Source: Alphaproteobacteria bacterium (GTDB lineage: Bacteria; Pseudomonadota; Alphaproteobacteria; Micavibrionales; UBA2020). From it: DNA of 64,000 nt. The notes beneath the pieces were generated by a model. It was not told where the DNA came from. It saw only the letters and a list, made by a program, of their open reading frames with translations, and ran no database searches. The stretch lies in contig JAEUKT010000002.1 of NCBI GenBank assembly GCA_016794125.1, positions 845,396-909,395 of the forward strand, written 5' to 3'. The position numbers were made by a program, and so were the translations under genes. This document shows, piece by piece, positions 17,003-25,871 of this stretch; position 1 is the stretch's first letter, and the number at the start of each line of letters is the position of its first letter.

Positions 17003-18120
17003 GCGGAGTCGCGATATACGCTTATCTCAACGAGATGATACAGAAGCAGGCGACCGACCTTTATATCACGGTCGGCGTGCCGCCGATGCTGCGCATCAAC
17101 GGCGAGCTCAACCCGCTGGGCGAACAGGTGCTGCAGGAAGACGACGTCCAGGCGATGCTGAACGAGGTGCTGACCTCGCGCCAGCGGCGCGAATTCGATT
17201 CGAACATGGAACTCAACCTTGCCTTCGACATGGGCAAGGAAGGCCGTTTCCGCGTGAACGTCCTGCGCCAGCGCCAGCATACCGCGATGGTCATCCGGCG
17301 CATCACAAGCACGATCCCGTCGTTCGAGCAGCTGCGCCTGCCGAAAATCCTTGAAGGCCTCGCGACCGAAAAGCGCGGGCTTATCATGGTGTCCGGCGTG
17401 ACGGCATCGGGTAAATCGACCTCGCTTGCGTCGATGATCGATTTTCGCAACCGCACCTATGGCGGCCATATCGTCACCATCGAAGACCCGATCGAATATT
17501 ACCACGAACATAAAAAAGGCGTCGTCACACAGCGCGAGATCGGCATCGATACGAATTCGTATCAAGTCGCGCTGAAAAACGCGCTGCGCCAGAAACCCGA
17601 CGTTATCCTGGTGGGCGAGGTGCGTGACCCCGAGGTGATGGAGCAGACGATCACGGCGGCCGAAACGGGCCACCTGTGCTTTGCGACGATTCACACGAAC
17701 AACGCGGCGCAGGCGATCGAACGCATGATCAACTTCTTCCCCGAAGACCGCCAGCAGCAGATGCGCATCGCGCTCAGCCTGAACCTGCGCGCGATCATCG
17801 CCCAGCGCCTGGTGCGCGCGGTTGACGGCAGCATGGTCGTCGCGCTGGAAATTCTCCTGAACGAAGCGCTGATCAAGGAATTGATCCTGAAGGGCGACAC
17901 CGTGAAGGTGAAAGAGGTTATGGCTAATAACAACCCAGCCGGCATGGTCACCTTCGACCAGTCGATCTTCAAGCTTTACAGCGAAGGCCTGATTAGCGAG
18001 ATGACGGCAATCGCCGAGGCGGATATTCCCGCAGATATGAAAATTCGCGTCCAGAACGCAAAAATCGGCGGCAAGGGTTCGGGCATGTCGAACATTGACA
18101 CCTCAAAACTCTCCCTGTAA
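16999..18120 (+). CDS. pilU: Accessory pilus retraction ATPase PilU
   Basis: A 373-residue PilT paralogue. The start is TTG 16999 (TTGA overlap with pilT), placed 8 bases after AAGGAGGA. Walker B is PDVILVGEVRD and the His box ATIHTNNA. The P-loop reads GVTASGKST (133-141), with Ala136 where the consensus has Gly, which may lower ATPase activity. In other bacteria PilU assists PilT rather than working alone, and the coupled gene order fits a PilT-PilU complex. Confidence 0.92.
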   Translation: MSGVAIYAYLNEMIQKQATDLYITVGVPPMLRINGELNPLGEQVLQEDDVQAMLNEVLTSRQRREFDSNMELNLAFDMGKEGRFRVNVLRQRQHTAMVIRRITSTIPSFEQLRLPKILEGLATEKRGLIMVSGVTASGKSTSLASMIDFRNRTYGGHIVTIEDPIEYYHEHKKGVVTQREIGIDTNSYQVALKNALRQKPDVILVGEVRDPEVMEQTITAAETGHLCFATIHTNNAAQAIERMINFFPEDRQQQMRIALSLNLRAIIAQRLVRAVDGSMVVALEILLNEALIKELILKGDTVKVKEVMANNNPAGMVTFDQSIFKLYSEGLISEMTAIAEADIPADMKIRVQNAKIGGKGSGMSNIDTSKLSL

Positions 18121-18132
18121 CAATGTTTGATA

Positions 18133-18155
18133 TCAAAACCATAGAGCGGTTTTGA
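18133..18155 (+). promoter_or_regulatory. Stem-loop between pilU and the secretin gene
   Basis: A perfect 8-bp inverted repeat TCAAAACC / GGTTTTGA with a 7-base loop and no T tract lies 38 bp before the secretin ATG. It could be an RNA-processing or stability element setting the secretin level apart from the ATPases, or an operator. Confidence 0.4.
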
Positions 18156-18192
18156 GGTTCAACATATTTACACAGAGTTAGGGCATCCTGGC

Positions 18193-19992
18193 ATGACTGG
18201 TCGTTTTTCTAGCCTCATCCGCGTTTCCATTATTGCGGTGGCGCTCAGCCTCTCCCTTGCCAGCTGCGAGTTGACCAAAAACCAGATGACTTATGACCGC
18301 CCGGCAGAGGCAGACCGTCAGGCTTTCCGCGACGCGATGGCGCCGATCCCGACGGCGGCAAACAACGAAGTGCCGACGCCTGAATTCCAGTCCGTTGTGA
18401 CGACGCCCGAAGACCTGAAACTGCCGTCGCCGCTCGTGACCGTCGCCGTGAACCAGACCGTTTCGCTGCGCGACCTGATGTACCAGCTGGCGGAACAGGC
18501 GGATGTCGATCTTGAACTCGATCCGCAGATCCACGGCTCGATCATCTTCACCGCCAAGGACCGTCCGTTCGACCAGGTTGTCGACCGCATCGCGGAAATG
18601 GCTGGCCTGCGCTATGAATTCAAGAACGGTGTGCTGCGCGTCGAACTCGACCGCCCGTACCTGAAAAATTACGATGTCGGATTCCTGAACGTGGAGCGCA
18701 AAGGCCAAACCACGCTGACCACGACTTCCTCCAGCTCGACCAGCAGCACATCCAACAAGCTGGAAAACGACCTGTGGAAAGAACTGAACGACGGCTTGGA
18801 GCAGGTTCTTGCCGCATCCGATACATATATTTCTCTCGCCACGCTCAGCGACCCCGTCGCGTCCGCAGTGAACCCGCTGCCCGCGCCCGTCGTGTCGGCA
18901 GACCCGAACGTGCCGCCGCCGCCGCCGCCGCTGCCGGGTTCGCCCCAGGTCGCGCCGATCCCCGCCTCCGCGTCGCCCACGCTTGCTATCACGACGCCGC
19001 AGGACGCGCCGATGGTGCCGAGCCCGCCCGCCACCTTCTCCATCAGCGAGCAGACGGGTGTGGTTGCGGTGTTTTGCAGCCAGCGCCAGCACAAAATCGT
19101 CAAGAAATTCGTCGATACTTTCCGCAAGCGTGTTTCCACGCAGGTGCTGATCGAGGCGAAAATCCTGCAGGTTGAACTGAACGACGAATTCGCAACCGGC
19201 ATCGACTGGGGTGCGCTGAACCTGACCGGCCTGCTGCAGGTCAACGGCACATTCCCGATCCCCAGCCTGACCAGCACGCCGGCGTCGTCCTTCGGCGTGA
19301 CCTTCAAGCCGGGCAGCGATTTCAGCACCGCCGTCAACGCGATTTCGCGTTTCGGCACCGTGCGCGCGCTGTCGAGCCCCCGCGTGACCGTCATGAACAA
19401 CCAGCCTGCGACGGTGAACGTGACGCGCGACAACGTCTATTTCAACTTCCAGGCGACCACCACGCCCTCCACGACCGCGGGTGTTGCGCCCACCGTCTCG
19501 CTCTCCAGCGAGCAGCGTAACGCACCCGAAGGCGTGATCCTGAACGTGATCCCGATGGCGAACGCCGACACCGGCGAAATCACCATGACGCTGCGCCCGA
19601 CGATTTCCAAGGTCGTCAACCGCGTGGCAGACCCGACGCTGACGCTGCAGCTGGCGATCGTGGGCGTGCCGATCCCGGCGGGCCTTGCCAACAACAACAT
19701 CCCCGAACTGTCTGTGCAGGAAATCGATTCCATCCTGCACATGCAATCCGGCCAGATGATGGCGATGGGCGGCCTGATGAAGGATGAAAACTCGGTAAAG
19801 CAGGAAGGCGTTCCCGTCCTGGGCGACGTGCCCTATCTGGGCGGCCTGTTCCGCAGCCATGTCGACGTGGTTCGTAAATCCGAACTGGTCGTGCTGGTGC
19901 GTGCGCACATCATCGCGGGTGAAAACCTCGACGAGATGGACAAGAAGCTCTACAAGAACTTCGCGCTCGACCGCCACCCCGGACCCATGTAA
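18193..19992 (+). CDS. Type IV pilus secretin, lipoprotein form (PilQ/MshL)
   Basis: A 599-residue outer-membrane channel. The signal peptide ends in lipobox LASC, with Cys25 as the lipidated residue, as in MshL-type secretins. Residues 80-170 form a secretin N-domain (VSLRDLMYQLAEQADVDLEL), 175-290 is a Ser/Thr- then Pro-rich linker, and the C-terminal 300 residues are the secretin beta-barrel with VLIEAKILQVELNDEFATGIDWG and VPVLGDVPYLGGLFR. It is the exit port for the pilus assembled by the upstream genes. Confidence 0.95.
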   Translation: MTGRFSSLIRVSIIAVALSLSLASCELTKNQMTYDRPAEADRQAFRDAMAPIPTAANNEVPTPEFQSVVTTPEDLKLPSPLVTVAVNQTVSLRDLMYQLAEQADVDLELDPQIHGSIIFTAKDRPFDQVVDRIAEMAGLRYEFKNGVLRVELDRPYLKNYDVGFLNVERKGQTTLTTTSSSSTSSTSNKLENDLWKELNDGLEQVLAASDTYISLATLSDPVASAVNPLPAPVVSADPNVPPPPPPLPGSPQVAPIPASASPTLAITTPQDAPMVPSPPATFSISEQTGVVAVFCSQRQHKIVKKFVDTFRKRVSTQVLIEAKILQVELNDEFATGIDWGALNLTGLLQVNGTFPIPSLTSTPASSFGVTFKPGSDFSTAVNAISRFGTVRALSSPRVTVMNNQPATVNVTRDNVYFNFQATTTPSTTAGVAPTVSLSSEQRNAPEGVILNVIPMANADTGEITMTLRPTISKVVNRVADPTLTLQLAIVGVPIPAGLANNNIPELSVQEIDSILHMQSGQMMAMGGLMKDENSVKQEGVPVLGDVPYLGGLFRSHVDVVRKSELVVLVRAHIIAGENLDEMDKKLYKNFALDRHPGPM

Positions 19993-20013
19993 CGAGCAAG
20001 GATTGCCGCACAG

Positions 20014-20835
20014 ATGATTTCAGGGCCGCTGGTCAGGTATATCCTTACGGCTGCCGTCCGCGACAGGCTGATGCTGACATTGTTGCTGATGATTGCAACG
20101 GGTGCTGCCATCTCCGTGTTTCTGGGCGGTGCGACAATTACTGAAAAAGAAAGCTTTGCACTGGTCTTCGGTGCCAGCGGCCTGCGCTTCCTGGGCGTGG
20201 TCGGGGTCGTGCTGTTCTGCTGCTTTTATACGCGCCGGTCGTTCGAGACAAAGGAAGTCGAATTCCTGCTGTCGCGCCCGCTGTCGCGCATGACGTTCCT
20301 TGTCAGTCATGCCTGCGCCTTCATCCTGCTGGCGGTGCTGGTTGCGGGCGCAGTTTGCGGTGCGGTATTTTTCCTGGGCAAGCCGAACATGGGCGGCTTC
20401 ATGCTGTGGGGCGCCAGCCTTGCCGTTGAATACGCGGTCATGGCCGTGGCTGCGCTGTTTTTCGCGATGGTCGTGTCCAGCGCTTCCGGCGCCGCGCTTG
20501 CCGCGCTCGGGCTTTATGTGCTGACGCGACTGATCGGCACGCTGCTGGGGATCGCCTATCAGGCGCCTGAAACAATCGTTTTTGCCGCGCTGAACAATGC
20601 CATGGAAATTGTTTCTGTACTGGTGCCGCGCCTTGACCTGATGGCGCAGACGTCGTGGCTGGTCTATGGCGTGGAAGGCTCCGGCGGTTTCGGTTTCACC
20701 GAGGAGGCGGGTGCTTTTGCCTACCGCCTGGTCGCGACGCTCGGTATCGGCGGCTTTATTTTCCTGCAGGGCGCTGTCAGCGCGCTGCTGTTCATTTGCG
20801 CTGCCGCCTTCGATTTCATCCGCCGGGAGTTCTGA
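20014..20835 (+). CDS. ABC-2 type permease in the pilus locus (PilI-like)
   Basis: A 273-residue protein with about six membrane segments and the phrase FETKEVEFLLSRPLSRMTFL, typical of ABC-2 permeases of the NatB/PilI sort (the coupling region). It lacks its own ATPase nearby; the orphan ATPase at 12318 in the same locus is the natural partner. The TGA overlaps the next ATG (TGATG), coupling it to the protein at 20835. Confidence 0.85.
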   Translation: MISGPLVRYILTAAVRDRLMLTLLLMIATGAAISVFLGGATITEKESFALVFGASGLRFLGVVGVVLFCCFYTRRSFETKEVEFLLSRPLSRMTFLVSHACAFILLAVLVAGAVCGAVFFLGKPNMGGFMLWGASLAVEYAVMAVAALFFAMVVSSASGAALAALGLYVLTRLIGTLLGIAYQAPETIVFAALNNAMEIVSVLVPRLDLMAQTSWLVYGVEGSGGFGFTEEAGAFAYRLVATLGIGGFIFLQGAVSALLFICAAAFDFIRREF

Positions 20836-21620
20836 TGCTGTCTGCATCCGACACCAAATCCCGCCTCAACATCGTGCTGGCGGCGGCGCTTGCCCTCAAT
20901 CTCTCCTTCTGGGCGGGCTCGCGCTTTATCTATGCGAAATGGGAAGGCGTGCCGCCCGTGCCGACGCATGAGGGCGCAACCATGATGGCGCTGGGGGACC
21001 AGCAATTCGCATACCGTCTGGGCGCGATCACGCTGCAGAACCTTGGCGATTCCGGCGGCCGCGTCACGCCGATCCGCAATTACGATTACGCCCGCCTGGG
21101 CGCATGGTTCAGGCTGCTCGACGATCTCGATCCTGCCTCCGACCATGTGCCGATGCTGGCCGCCTATTATTTCGGCGCAACACGCGTGCCGGCCGATGTC
21201 GCGGTCGTCGTCGATTACCTGTCGCATGTCGGCGTGCGCCCGGTGGGGTCGAAATGGCGCTGGCTGGTGCAGGCGGTGTTCCTGTCGCGCCACCGTCTTG
21301 GCGACCTGCAGCTGGCGCTCGACCTTGCCTACAAACTGTCGAAAATGCAGCTGGTCGATGACGTGCTGCCGGGCTGGGCGCGCCAGATGCCGGCCTTCGT
21401 GCTGAAGGAACAGGGCGACCGCGAAGACGCGCGCAAGATCATCACGGAACTGCTGCAGACCGGCCACGGATTTCACCCGAACGAAGTCAACTACATGAAA
21501 ACCTACCTGGTCGAAGAACTGGGCGTGCCGCAGGCCGAGGTCGACAAGATCATGGCAGAGCGGAATATCGACGATGCCGGCGAATACCGCCGCCCGCGCC
21601 CCGCGCCCGAGCCCGAATAA
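20835..21620 (+). CDS. Membrane-anchored periplasmic protein coupled to the ABC permease
   Basis: A 261-residue protein with an N-terminal membrane anchor (about residues 11-30, NIVLAAALALNLSFWAGSRF) and a mainly helical periplasmic part with TPR-like character around 120-230. Translational coupling to the permease and its place in the pilus locus suggest an accessory to the ABC transporter, in the position that PilG has beside PilH/PilI in Myxococcus. I do not recognise a family, and homology to PilG is not claimed. Confidence 0.75.
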   Translation: MLSASDTKSRLNIVLAAALALNLSFWAGSRFIYAKWEGVPPVPTHEGATMMALGDQQFAYRLGAITLQNLGDSGGRVTPIRNYDYARLGAWFRLLDDLDPASDHVPMLAAYYFGATRVPADVAVVVDYLSHVGVRPVGSKWRWLVQAVFLSRHRLGDLQLALDLAYKLSKMQLVDDVLPGWARQMPAFVLKEQGDREDARKIITELLQTGHGFHPNEVNYMKTYLVEELGVPQAEVDKIMAERNIDDAGEYRRPRPAPEPE

Positions 21621-21644
21621 GCCCGCAAGCGGGAAGGGGGCATC

Positions 21645-22754
21645 ATGCATTTCGATTACGACGTTACGTTCAGCCTGTTCGAATGGATCGCGCTGACCGG
21701 CCTTGCGCAATGCCTTTTTATTCTTGTCTATGTCGTTTTCCGCGTGCGCGACCTGCGGCAGGGCTCGATCGCGATCGCTTATTTCCTGTCGCTCGCCTGC
21801 GCTTTCGGGCTCCGCTTTGCGCTGCGGCTGGAGGATTACGAGGCACCGATCCGCCTTGCGCTGTGGTCTGCGGGCGCCATCGGCGTGCCGCTGTGTTATC
21901 TGCTGGTGCTGCAGGTGTCGCGGCTGCATGCTTTTCGCGGCGGCAGGCATTTTCTGTGGCTGCTCAGCGTGCCGGCGACGCTGGCGGCGGCCGTCGTCAT
22001 GGTCCGCGTGCAGGCGCCGCCCTGCTCCCTTTCATTCTTCGCGTTCTGCCCGAAATTTTTCGAAGGGCTTTACTGGCTGTGGTCGATGGTGGGGGCGCTT
22101 TGCATGCTGGCGCTTTTCGCGCAGCGCGATGTTTTCCGGCGGCTTGGCAGCGACCGCGGCGCGAAAGAACGCTACTGGCTGGTCATTACGCTGATTGCGG
22201 CGAACGTGCTGCGCATTATCGTGAACCTGCTGCTCTCGACCGGCAATATCAGCCTGCATGACGCCGATGGCCTGCAATCGGTGCTGGGGATCGCTTTCGC
22301 CTATCTCGTCACCACGACGCTGTTCCGCGTCTATCCGCTGCCTGTCGCGCTGCATACCGGCGCGCGCGCCGTGCAGCTGAGCGAGGACGAAAAACAAATC
22401 GCCGACAAGGTGCGCAGCCTGATGGAAGTCGAGAAGCTGTATCAGGAGCCGACATTCAGCCGCGCCGACCTTGCGCGCGAAGTGGGCACGTCGGAAAACA
22501 CCCTGTCCCGCGTCATCAACAGCGCCTTCGGCAAAAGCTTCCCGCGCCTTTTGAACGAATTCAGGGTCGAGGATGCCAAAGGCATGCTGCGCGACCCGGC
22601 GATCCCGATTCAGGTGCTGGCTTTCGAAGCGGGCTTCAATTCCCTGGCTTCCTTCAACCGCGTGTTCCGCGAAATTACCGGCGAAACGCCGTCCCATTTC
22701 CGCGCGCGCGCTGCTTTACCGGGTCAGGTAAAATCGGGCGATACGCTGCAATAA
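21645..22754 (+). CDS. Membrane-anchored AraC-family transcription regulator
   Basis: A 369-residue protein. The first 230 residues hold about seven hydrophobic helices without a large loop. The C-terminal 110 residues form an AraC double helix-turn-helix, with FSRADLAREVGTSENTLSRV and FEAGFNSLASFNRVFREITG followed by TPSHFR. The DNA-binding domain is thus tethered at the cytoplasmic membrane, so the regulator probably senses an envelope signal directly. It lies immediately upstream of the major-pilin gene and is the obvious candidate to control it. It is the last gene of the long co-directional block. Confidence 0.88.
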   Translation: MHFDYDVTFSLFEWIALTGLAQCLFILVYVVFRVRDLRQGSIAIAYFLSLACAFGLRFALRLEDYEAPIRLALWSAGAIGVPLCYLLVLQVSRLHAFRGGRHFLWLLSVPATLAAAVVMVRVQAPPCSLSFFAFCPKFFEGLYWLWSMVGALCMLALFAQRDVFRRLGSDRGAKERYWLVITLIAANVLRIIVNLLLSTGNISLHDADGLQSVLGIAFAYLVTTTLFRVYPLPVALHTGARAVQLSEDEKQIADKVRSLMEVEKLYQEPTFSRADLAREVGTSENTLSRVINSAFGKSFPRLLNEFRVEDAKGMLRDPAIPIQVLAFEAGFNSLASFNRVFREITGETPSHFRARAALPGQVKSGDTLQ

Positions 22755-23215
22755 AATTCCGCAGCCGCGAAAGAATCATGTTTTGATATGTCTCATTTCG
22801 TGCAGATTCGTTTTTTGCGCACAACCGTTGTGGTTGCTTTTTTGTCACGGATTTTTGCCGGCTGAAATGCCCCCTGCGGTATGAATTGATAAGCCCCGCG
22901 CATCCTCATCGCATCATCTTGACAATGTTAAGAGTGTACGTACGTGTGACTTAAATCCAGCAAACTCATTTGCATATACTCATTCAGGCTGCTTAATTTG
23001 TCATGATGAGCAATAAAAGTGCCCGAGTTAAACAAAGGTTTAACTTTTTTGTTGAAAGATGGTTACTAGGTCACCAAAGTAATGAAAGGCGAGGGCTCGG
23101 GAGCCGTGATCGATATTTCCGGGTGCGCTGCGTAAACGGTGACGAGGCTGAACTCTTGATAAAAACTCAGGCTCACGGTCCACGCTCAAAACAACTACTT
23201 ATTGGGGAAACATCC
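22755..23215. other. Long leader region of the major pilin gene
   Basis: These 461 bp hold no gene. I see TTGACA (22919-22924) without a clear partner box, the self-complementary octamer GTACGTAC, a TATACT box (22975-22980), a hairpin followed by six T (23027-23050), and complementary GGTCACC (23069-23075) and GGTGAC (23138-23143) that could fold the leader. An open frame from 23003 into the pilin gene is unlikely to be translated, because the ribosome-binding site and leader peptide sit at 23216. Confidence 0.5.
23027..23050 (+). terminator. Weak terminator or attenuator hairpin in the pilin leader
   Basis: GTTAAAC (23027-23033), loop AAAG, GTTTAAC (23038-23044), then six T. The AT-rich 7-bp stem is weak for full termination. 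It could end the upstream operon, act as an attenuator in the pilin leader, or be a dyad operator. Confidence 0.4.
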
Positions 23216-24055
23216 ATGAAATGTAATCAATCACAAAAAGGCTTCACGCTCGTCGAATTGGCGATCGTGATGACCATCATCGGCCTGCTGATCGGCGGGA
23301 TCCTGAAAGGGCAGGAACTGATGGAAAACGCCCGTACGACCGCAACGGTCGCGCAGGTGAAGTCCTATGAAGCGGCGACCACCTCTTTCCGCGACAGCTA
23401 TAACGGTATGCCGGGCGACCTCCGCCTTGCGCAGAACCGCGTGCCGAACTGCACCGCGAACTGCAACCCTGTTGCAGCGACGGCCGGTAACTCGATCATC
23501 GGCGCACCCGGTTGGGGCGCGGGCGGGTTCTTGTCGCAGTCTCCCGCAGGCGGTATGGCGAAACCCCCGACAGTTGTCGGCGAAGAAACCAACCTGTACT
23601 GGCAGCACCTGCTGCTGTCCGACCTGATCTCGGGCGTGACGGATTCGGCGATTGCCGCGGTTCCGGCTGGTGCGATTGCGCCGGCATGGGGTGAAACCCA
23701 TCCTTCCGCGCGTCTCGGCGGCGGCTTTATCGTCGGCTACAACGACGGTACGTCAGGTCCCGGTATGCCTGCCGGCACGATCGGCCCGGCCGGTACGGTT
23801 CTGGCTCTCGTGACCGCGCCTGCAGCGCAGATCGTCGGCGCGATCGCCGGTACAGGTCCGCTGTCGCCCTCGCGTGCGGCACAGATCGACCGCAAGCTGG
23901 ATGACGGCAAGCCCACCAAAGGCTTCGTGCAGGCTTACGGCCCCTCGGGCGTCGGCGCTCCTGCAACGGACGTCTGCCATGACACCGCAACCGACAACTA
24001 CTACGAAGCGAACACCCGCAAATCCTGCGGCCTGATCTTCCGTATCCAAGGCTAA
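23216..24055 (+). CDS. Type IV prepilin, likely major pilin
   Basis: A 279-residue prepilin with a 9-residue leader ending MKCNQSQKG and then FTLVELAIVMTIIGLLIGGI, with Phe+1 and Glu+5 as required by the peptidase. The body is larger than usual (150-180 residues) and ends in a probable disulfide loop with two Cys (CHDTATDN...KSC). The ATG at 23216 follows GGGGA by 7 bases. It has its own leader and a strong terminator, as expected for the most expressed pilin; that it is the major subunit is inferred. Confidence 0.9.
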   Translation: MKCNQSQKGFTLVELAIVMTIIGLLIGGILKGQELMENARTTATVAQVKSYEAATTSFRDSYNGMPGDLRLAQNRVPNCTANCNPVAATAGNSIIGAPGWGAGGFLSQSPAGGMAKPPTVVGEETNLYWQHLLLSDLISGVTDSAIAAVPAGAIAPAWGETHPSARLGGGFIVGYNDGTSGPGMPAGTIGPAGTVLALVTAPAAQIVGAIAGTGPLSPSRAAQIDRKLDDGKPTKGFVQAYGPSGVGAPATDVCHDTATDNYYEANTRKSCGLIFRIQG

Positions 24056-24073
24056 CGACACTTTATATCTGTC

Positions 24074-24110
24074 AAAAAAGGCCCGGGGTCATAATCCCGG
24101 GCCTTTTCTT
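24074..24110 (+). terminator. Rho-independent terminator after the major pilin
   Basis: GGCCCGGG (24080-24087) pairs with CCCGGGCC (24096-24103), with A-run and T-run flanks. It separates the monocistronic major pilin gene from the minor prepilin genes. Confidence 0.92.
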
Positions 24111-24139
24111 ATGGCAAGATTTTCAATGGTGTAGCTTTA

Positions 24140-24185
24140 TTAACGACTTATTCAACGAGTCAGCCTAAAATATATACTGGTGTTG
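24140..24185 (+). promoter_or_regulatory. Promoter element shared by two minor prepilin genes, copy 1
   Basis: TTAACG (from 24140) is followed, 25 bp from its first base, by CTAAAATATATACTGGTGT (24165-24183). The same two blocks with identical spacing precede the next prepilin gene (25872 and 25897). The TATA-like core is 24171-24178. This looks like a co-regulated promoter for the tip prepilins. Confidence 0.5.
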
Positions 24186-24208
24186 AAGTGTTTTCTTGCA
24201 GGGTGAGC

Positions 24209-25798
24209 ATGATGAGTCGTTTGCGCAACGGCAATGCGAAGTTTTCCGTCCGAAAATTTTCAATCAGCGGGTTCACGATCATCGAGTTGTCGGTCGTGAT
24301 GGTGTTGTCGGGCCTGATGATGGCGCTGTCGTTTTCCGCCTACAGCCTTTACATCAAAACGGAACGCGCGAAAGAATCGTATGAAAAGCAAAAGGCGATT
24401 GCCACATCGCTGTCGAACTATTCGACGAAAGCAGGCCGCCTTCCCTGTCCCGCAGATCCCAGCCTGCCTGTGACGGATGCCAATGCGGGCCGCGAGTTGC
24501 CCGATGTGGCGCCGGCGAACCTCTGCACCACGCTCAAGCTTGCGGCGGACGGCACCTGCATGTATTTCGACGGCACCATCGCGCCTGCCGGTAGGGGCAT
24601 TTGCAAGACCTCGGGCCGTGACACCGCTGTTGATCCCGATGCGTTGCCCGACCCGGTCCTGATTGGCGCCATACCCTATGTGTCGATCAAGGAAGGCATC
24701 GGTCTTTCGCAGGGTGCGATTTTTTCCAGTGGCAACGACAGCACGCTGCCTGCGCCGCCGCCCAAGGAATGCGTTGTCGTGACCACGACTCTCGCCGCCA
24801 TTCCGGGACAGCGCGAAAATACGCCGCCGGCCGCCCCGACCGATGATCTGGCCTATGGCACGCCCACTTATTGTGACGTCAACAGCGACGGCGTGATGGA
24901 TGCCGGCGTGCGCGCAGAAACGATCATGGCGACGTTCAACGATATTACGCTGAAAAGCGTGCTGGATCCTTATAACTTCCAGATGATCTATGCCGTGACC
25001 GGCGCGCTGACTTCCAAGACGACGGCGCATAACTCGTATGGTGCGATCGATATCATTACCGAAGACGGCATCGGCCTTGTGCGCCCTGCGGGCAGCGCGC
25101 ATTACGTGATCGTCGCCGCCGGCGACAATCATATGGGCGCGTATAACACGGCCGGTATCGTGCCTTTCCCTTGCACGACCGGCAACCAGACGGTCGATGA
25201 ACAAAACTGCGACGGTAACGCCACGTTTGTGCAAGGCTTGCGCTCCGTCAACACTTCAACCCCCGCTGCGCGCGCGACGTATTTCGACGACACTGTGTGG
25301 CAATCGGTGATCAACATTTCCTCGCTGTGGGAATTCGTCGATGGCAGCCCCGACATCTTCAACCTGAATATCGGGAACGTCGGTGTCGGCACCGGCACGC
25401 CCAGCGAACGTCTGCAGGTGGTGGGCAACCTGCGCGCCGAAACCGCGCGCCAGGACCTGATCTGCGACACCGGCGGTTCGAATTGCTGGAACCCTGACGA
25501 CCTTGCAAGCCCCACCGGAACGGTATGCAACACCACAACCTATCCTGTGCCTGCGGGCCGGATGCGCGTCGTTGTCGGTATCAAGAACGGCCGCGTAAAA
25601 TGCTCCAGCAGCAGCCCGGCAGATCCCGATTACGACCCTCTTTACCCGGATCCTCCCCGTGTGACACCCATTCTGGGAGCCCCCACCTGTCCGGCCGGGC
25701 AGTTTATGAAGGGGTTTGCGGCGGGCGGGGCACCCATCTGCTGCGATGCGACCCTGCCGGCGAGCAACGTGCTCAGCTGTTCCTATGTCGGTCCTTAA
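24209..25798 (+). CDS. Large minor prepilin A (tip prepilin family)
   Basis: A 529-residue prepilin. After a 21-residue leader ending SISG comes FTIIELSVVMVLSGLMMALS with Glu+5. The core shares blocks with the two following prepilins: AGRLPCPA near residue 80, YAVTGALT, DNHMGAYNTAG with CTTGNQTVDEQNC, and FDDTVWQSV. It then has VGVGTGTPSERLQVVGNLRAE, which recalls phage tail-fibre sequence, and a Cys-containing end. The ATG at 24209 with AGGGTGAG is preferred over GTG 24188. The size and the paralogues suggest a minor subunit at the pilus tip. Confidence 0.88.
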   Translation: MMSRLRNGNAKFSVRKFSISGFTIIELSVVMVLSGLMMALSFSAYSLYIKTERAKESYEKQKAIATSLSNYSTKAGRLPCPADPSLPVTDANAGRELPDVAPANLCTTLKLAADGTCMYFDGTIAPAGRGICKTSGRDTAVDPDALPDPVLIGAIPYVSIKEGIGLSQGAIFSSGNDSTLPAPPPKECVVVTTTLAAIPGQRENTPPAAPTDDLAYGTPTYCDVNSDGVMDAGVRAETIMATFNDITLKSVLDPYNFQMIYAVTGALTSKTTAHNSYGAIDIITEDGIGLVRPAGSAHYVIVAAGDNHMGAYNTAGIVPFPCTTGNQTVDEQNCDGNATFVQGLRSVNTSTPAARATYFDDTVWQSVINISSLWEFVDGSPDIFNLNIGNVGVGTGTPSERLQVVGNLRAETARQDLICDTGGSNCWNPDDLASPTGTVCNTTTYPVPAGRMRVVVGIKNGRVKCSSSSPADPDYDPLYPDPPRVTPILGAPTCPAGQFMKGFAAGGAPICCDATLPASNVLSCSYVGP

Positions 25799-25871
25799 CC
25801 GCTACTTCATTCAATAATGCAGAAATATCAAAAACATGTCAGGTTTTCTGTCTGTGAGGGGCGGCGAAATG

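Noticed and set aside
18178..19977. Long frame of 599 residues antisense to the secretin
   Set aside because: It mirrors the secretin coding frame exactly in length and is His/Arg-rich, a codon-bias shadow of a GC-rich gene.
22919..22950. TTGACA promoter for the major pilin
   Set aside because: No acceptable -10 box lies at 16-18 bp, so I kept it only as a note in the leader region.
23003..24055. Pilin frame starting at 23003
   Set aside because: The upstream 71 residues lack a ribosome-binding site and would destroy the prepilin leader; GGGGA and the leader peptide point to 23216.
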